NCBI GenBank assembly: GCA_905479025.1
Contig: CAJQKX010000333.1
Location: forward strand, 1-8,740
Origin: an uncultured Paraglaciecola sp.
GTDB lineage: Bacteria; Pseudomonadota; Gammaproteobacteria; Enterobacterales; Alteromonadaceae
Direction of reading: 5' to 3'
DNA length: 8,740 nt
Under the pieces are notes generated by a model. That model saw only the letters and a program-made list of their open reading frames with translations. It was not told the origin of the DNA and searched no databases. The stretch's first letter is position 1. Every line of letters begins with the position of its first letter. Positions 6,371 through 8,740 of the stretch are shown piece by piece. The position numbers and the translations under genes were made by a program.

Positions 6371-8077
6371 ATGGAACATACCTTACGTCTTGCAATAACG
6401 TTGATAGTAACAAGCAATCTCACCGGTTGCGGTGGCGGTGGCGGTTCATCTCAATCCCAATCGGTCACATTACCAGTGCCTGTCGCAATAGTGGTCGTCC
6501 AACCAGTCAACTGTGACAATATTAATGAATCATCATCCGCTGCCTTTAGCGACGTAAGCCGCAGCGCAGGATTATGTTACACCCCTTCTTCAAGTAATAT
6601 AGACAGCCCCACTTCTCGTATGGCTGGAGGCATCGCCGTCAGTGATTATAACGGGGACGGCCTGTTGGATTTTTATGTCAGTCATGGGCGTGACGGCCAC
6701 GGTCGGCTGTTTAGACAAACCAGCGATCATCGATTTGTCGAACTGACCGAACAAGCTGGCATTGCTTCCACATCTATCTCTCGTGGTGCCGCTTTTATGG
6801 ATATTAATCTAGATGGCTGGCCCGACCTTATCAGTACCCAGGACGGTCCGAATTGGTTACAAATTTTTGCTAATAATGGTGATGGTAGCTTTACTGACAT
6901 CACCCAGTCCACAGGTATCAATCTGACAAAGCCGGCTTTTTCTGTTGCTGCAGGTGACTACGATCTCGATGGTGATTTGGATCTGTTTTTTGCCCACTGG
7001 CTGACCAACAACACAGATAATCCCTTGGAATATCTGTGGCAAAACCAGGGAGATTCGAGTTTTATTGATGACAGCCAAACATTAGAAATACGTACTATAA
7101 AAGGCACTTTTCTGGCTGAAAATCGCGCGGCCGAAATGGAATATTCGTTTACCCCGATATTCGCTGATATAAACAATGACCGTTACCCAGATATGTTACT
7201 GACCGGTGATTTTAATTCAAGCCAGATATTGGTCAACAACAACGGTGTGGGGTTTGTTGATATGACGACAGACGTATTCACTGACAAAGCCGGTATGGGC
7301 GCGGCAGTGGCTGATTATGATAACGACGGCGATCTTGATTGGTTTGTTTCTGCCATTGGTGATCCTATAGCCAATAACGTTGAATTTGCAGCTTACAGTG
7401 GCAATCGATTATACCAAAATCAAGGTATGGGCGACTTTATCGATGCGACTAATGAAGCTGGGGTCAGACAAGCCTATTGGGGCTGGGGAAGCTGTTTTGC
7501 CGATTTTAATAATGATGGTTACCAAGATTTGTTTGTGGTCAATGGTTATGATGGCTTGAGTGAAGAAGATTCAGCAAGAGGTATCTATACCATTTTTAAT
7601 GACAATCCAGCCGTGCTTTACATTAATAATGGAGATAACACTTTTACAGAACGTGCGACAGAGTTGGGAGCAGTACATACCCAGATGGGTCGAGGGTTAG
7701 CCTGTTTTGATTATGACCGGGATGGTGACCAAGATATGTTCATTGCTAACAGTGGCGCCGCACCGACTATTTTGCGTAACAACCACTTTGCCCAAGGGCA
7801 GCATTTTTTAAATATTCGTCTGCAAGGTCTTGCCACTAATCCTCAGGCAGTGGGCGCACGTGTGTATATAACAGTAGTCGATGAAGAAAGAATGATTGAG
7901 CTACAACTGGGCAACAATTATCTGTCTCAAAATCCTGTGGAGGCACATTTTGGTGTAGGTTCAGCACAACAAATTGAAAGTGTGCGCATAGAGTGGCCGG
8001 GTTTGGGAGGAGACATCACTGAAATGGAAAACGTCGCAGTGGATCAGTTCTTAGTTATTCCTCATCCAGACAGATAA
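6371..8077 (+). CDS. CRTAC1-family lipoprotein with FG-GAP/VCBS repeats and ASPIC/UnbV domain
   Basis: This is a 568-residue predicted lipoprotein. A short hydrophobic signal ends in the lipobox LTGC, with lipidated Cys20 followed by five Gly, so the mature protein is membrane-anchored on the periplasmic or outer side. Seven Ca-binding-type loops of the form D.(D/N)..D(G).(.)D lie at 92-100, 144-152, 196-204, 266-274, 315-323, 378-386 and 447-455. Their spacing of 49-70 residues suits a seven-bladed integrin-like beta-propeller. The fourth loop, DINNDRYPD, has Arg where the others have Gly. Residues about 493-565 form an ASPIC/UnbV domain (VGARV, LGNNYLSQNP, HFGVG, ESVRIEWPG). Such proteins are usually linked to surface binding or adhesion; the ligand cannot be predicted. 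Four Cys besides the lipidated one may form disulfides. GGGG at 6359-6362 supports the start, and a strong terminator at 8130-8160 closes the unit. Confidence 0.9.
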   Translation: MEHTLRLAITLIVTSNLTGCGGGGGSSQSQSVTLPVPVAIVVVQPVNCDNINESSSAAFSDVSRSAGLCYTPSSSNIDSPTSRMAGGIAVSDYNGDGLLDFYVSHGRDGHGRLFRQTSDHRFVELTEQAGIASTSISRGAAFMDINLDGWPDLISTQDGPNWLQIFANNGDGSFTDITQSTGINLTKPAFSVAAGDYDLDGDLDLFFAHWLTNNTDNPLEYLWQNQGDSSFIDDSQTLEIRTIKGTFLAENRAAEMEYSFTPIFADINNDRYPDMLLTGDFNSSQILVNNNGVGFVDMTTDVFTDKAGMGAAVADYDNDGDLDWFVSAIGDPIANNVEFAAYSGNRLYQNQGMGDFIDATNEAGVRQAYWGWGSCFADFNNDGYQDLFVVNGYDGLSEEDSARGIYTIFNDNPAVLYINNGDNTFTERATELGAVHTQMGRGLACFDYDRDGDQDMFIANSGAAPTILRNNHFAQGQHFLNIRLQGLATNPQAVGARVYITVVDEERMIELQLGNNYLSQNPVEAHFGVGSAQQIESVRIEWPGLGGDITEMENVAVDQFLVIPHPDR

Positions 8078-8129
8078 CCACTTTAACTAATAACAACCTT
8101 GTCCCATTAAATCATTGTTGCGGTAAATT

Positions 8130-8160
8130 AAAGCCAGTAAATCGTTACTGGCTTTTTCTT
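8130..8160 (+). terminator. strong intrinsic terminator after the CRTAC1-type gene
   Basis: AAAGCCAGTAA (8130-8140) pairs perfectly with TTACTGGCTTT (8145-8155) over 11 bp with a 4-base ATCG loop, followed by TTCTT. It lies 53 bases after the stop codon. It separates the lipoprotein gene transcriptionally from the next one. Confidence 0.92.
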
Positions 8161-8264
8161 ATCAGTTGAAAAAAATTAGTTGTGGCAACACTCTATTTGG
8201 CTCTGGTTATTGAAATTAAGATCGATAAACCAATGAAACTATCAAGCAAGATTTTCTAAGTTTT

Positions 8265-8373
8265 TGTAGGGTAATTTAAAAAATAAGATAACTTTTAGTG
8301 TGCTAAAAGAGTTTCCAATAGATAATTTATTGTTAATTTTTTAACAATATAAAAAACATAGAATCCCCCTACA
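8265..8373. repeat. nested inverted repeats, possible structured element
   Basis: Two perfect hairpins lie side by side: CTTTTAG/CTAAAAG (8292-8298/8303-8309, loop TGTG) and TATTGTTAA/TTAACAATA (8328-8336/8341-8349, loop TTTT). Both are enclosed by TGTAGGG (8265-8271) and CCCTACA (8367-8373), which are complementary. The layout would permit a closed two-hairpin fold. The stems are almost all A-T, so chance pairing is a real alternative, and no T-tract follows. Confidence 0.3.
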
Positions 8374-8406
8374 CCCCTTTAAATACATTAGGTCCTTTAC
8401 AGTATT

Positions 8407-8450
8407 ATTTACTCGAACCCAGATTGTTAACATTTATATTGTTCGAGTAA
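8407..8450. promoter_or_regulatory. GTTCGAGTAA inverted repeat, candidate operator
   Basis: TTACTCGAAC (8409-8418) and GTTCGAGTAA (8441-8450) are perfect 10-bp reverse complements with a 22-base spacer. The palindrome TGTTAACA (8425-8432) sits almost at the centre. A second, looser pair follows: CGAAC (8457-8461) and GTTCG (8467-8471). There are thus four GTTCG cores in alternating orientation within 58 bases. This suits cooperative binding of a regulator upstream of the gene at 8626. Confidence 0.5.
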
Positions 8451-8495
8451 TTTAACCGAACGACAGGTTCGTTACGTCGATGTAAAGATTTTGTT
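8441..8495 (+). promoter_or_regulatory. conserved upstream block, copy 2 (GTTCGAGTAATT...GTTAC)
   Basis: This is the partner of 6277-6331, with 35 of 55 identities and no gaps; outside the first ten bases 25 of 45 still agree. The block begins at the right arm of the inverted repeat and runs into the promoter-like box. Here it lies 131-185 bases from the start codon, further than copy 1, which implies a longer 5' untranslated leader. Confidence 0.5.
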
Positions 8496-8502
8496 ATATA
8501 AC
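8472..8502 (+). promoter_or_regulatory. candidate promoter for the truncated lipoprotein gene
   Basis: TATATAAC (8495-8502) offers TATATA, preceded by an extended -10 TGT (8492-8494), or TATAAC (5 of 6 matches). TTACGT (8472-8477) is a poor -35. Initiation near 8507 would leave about 120 bases of leader. Confidence 0.35.
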
Positions 8503-8556
8503 TCACCAGGCTAACCTGCCTTGTTTTTAGAGTTGTATTTGTCGAGGGTTAAGGGC

Positions 8557-8601
8557 ATGAGCTACAGCAGCAAACGCGAATGGCAATGCCCAGCCAGTTA
8601 A
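8557..8601 (+). CDS. possible 14-codon leader ORF
   Basis: ATG at 8557 opens a 14-codon frame (MSYSSKREWQCPAS) ending at TAA 8599-8601, 24 bases before the lipoprotein start. GAGGG (8544-8548) lies eight bases upstream, a better ribosome site than that of the lipoprotein itself. GGGCAT (8553-8558), which covers the first two bases of its start codon, can pair with ATGCCC (8586-8591) inside the ORF. It resembles an upstream leader peptide, but the sequence matches no known leader and chance is likely. Confidence 0.2.
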   Translation: MSYSSKREWQCPAS

Positions 8602-8625
8602 ATTATATGGGATATGGTGTTTACG

Positions 8626-8740
8626 ATGATAAAAAATAAACTACTTCTCGCTCTGTCTGTGACAGCGGCAACCTGCTTAACGGCCTGTGGTGGTGGCAAC
8701 GCCGATCAGAACGTAGTACGGGATTTATTTGCTGTTGGGG
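8626..8740 (+). CDS. lipoprotein, N-terminus only (runs off the window)
   Basis: Only 38 codons are visible. MIKNK is followed by a hydrophobic stretch and the lipobox LTAC, giving lipidated Cys21 and then GGGNADQ. The frame is open at the right edge. An in-frame ATG at 8614 would add MVFT; 8626 is preferred for its standard charged start and for GGTG (8616-8619) six bases upstream, though neither ribosome site is strong. The Gly-rich linker after the lipidated Cys and the shared upstream block recall the preceding CRTAC1-type lipoprotein, so a related extracellular repeat protein is possible, but nothing in the visible residues shows the mature domain. Confidence 0.75.
   Translation, partial: MIKNKLLLALSVTAATCLTACGGGNADQNVVRDLFAVG

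Larger units (their letters stand above)
8161..8625. other. 465-base AT-rich intergenic region upstream of the truncated lipoprotein gene
   Basis: No conventional gene was found on either strand. The region is rich in dyad symmetry: two local hairpins inside a distant TGTAGGG/CCCTACA pair (8265-8373), a 10-bp inverted repeat (8409-8450) followed by further CGAAC/GTTCG sites, a promoter-like box (8472-8502) and a possible 14-codon leader ORF (8557-8601). It is unusually long for a simple promoter of one gene. Confidence 0.6.

Noticed and set aside
8505..8531. AGGC/GCCT stem followed by TTGTTTTT
   Set aside because: A four-pair stem is too short for an intrinsic terminator, although attenuation in the leader cannot be excluded.
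8541..8600. Riboswitch in the leader of the last gene (the GGCAATGCC segment suggested a c-di-GMP type)
   Set aside because: The other conserved parts of that riboswitch class are absent, and the segment lies inside a simple imperfect hairpin.

Overview
The window looks like chromosomal DNA of a marine gammaproteobacterium, most likely of the Alteromonadales (Alteromonas/Paraglaciecola-like). This is inferred from the moderately AT-rich DNA, the protein families present and the style of the exported proteins (a DUF3718-like protein and Gly-rich 'TGCGGGGG'/'TACGGG' lipoproteins). All recognised genes are on the + strand. No transposase, tRNA, rRNA or CRISPR array was seen.

Region 1 (1-5274) is a compact catabolic operon cut by the left edge. 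It holds, in order, an HMG-CoA-lyase-like enzyme (5' end missing), the two subunits of an ATP-dependent hydantoinase/oxoprolinase-type amidohydrolase (HyuA-like and HyuB-like), and an isochorismatase-fold amidohydrolase with an intact Asp-Lys-Cys triad. The gaps are 37, 12 and 22 bases, so co-transcription is likely. HyuAB plus this amidase matches the chemistry of N-methylhydantoin to N-carbamoylsarcosine to sarcosine. The HMGL-like gene instead suggests a carbon skeleton that ends in lyase cleavage of a 3-hydroxyacyl-CoA. One coherent but unproven reading is: cyclic imide or lactam opening, half-amide hydrolysis, CoA activation by a gene outside the window, then retro-aldol/Claisen-type cleavage.

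Region 2 (5275-6370) is mostly non-coding. It encloses one small secreted protein (5570-5884) with two cysteines, resembling the DUF3718 family. The 486-base gap after it carries an 8-bp inverted repeat (6128-6153) and, near its end, a 55-base block that recurs in front of the last gene.

Region 3 (6371-8160) encodes a lipoprotein with seven Asp-rich FG-GAP/VCBS loops and a C-terminal ASPIC/UnbV domain (CRTAC1 type, predicted seven-bladed beta-propeller). A textbook intrinsic terminator follows at 8130-8160.

Region 4 (8161-8740) is a long AT-rich intergenic region leading into another lipoprotein gene truncated by the right edge. It contains local hairpins, a 10-bp perfect inverted repeat (GTTCGAGTAA arms), alternating CGAAC/GTTCG sites, a promoter-like box and a short possible leader ORF. 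The main unexplained signal is that 6277-6331 and 8441-8495 align without gaps at 35/55 identities upstream of the two successive lipoprotein genes. This suggests shared regulation or a duplicated gene-plus-promoter unit.
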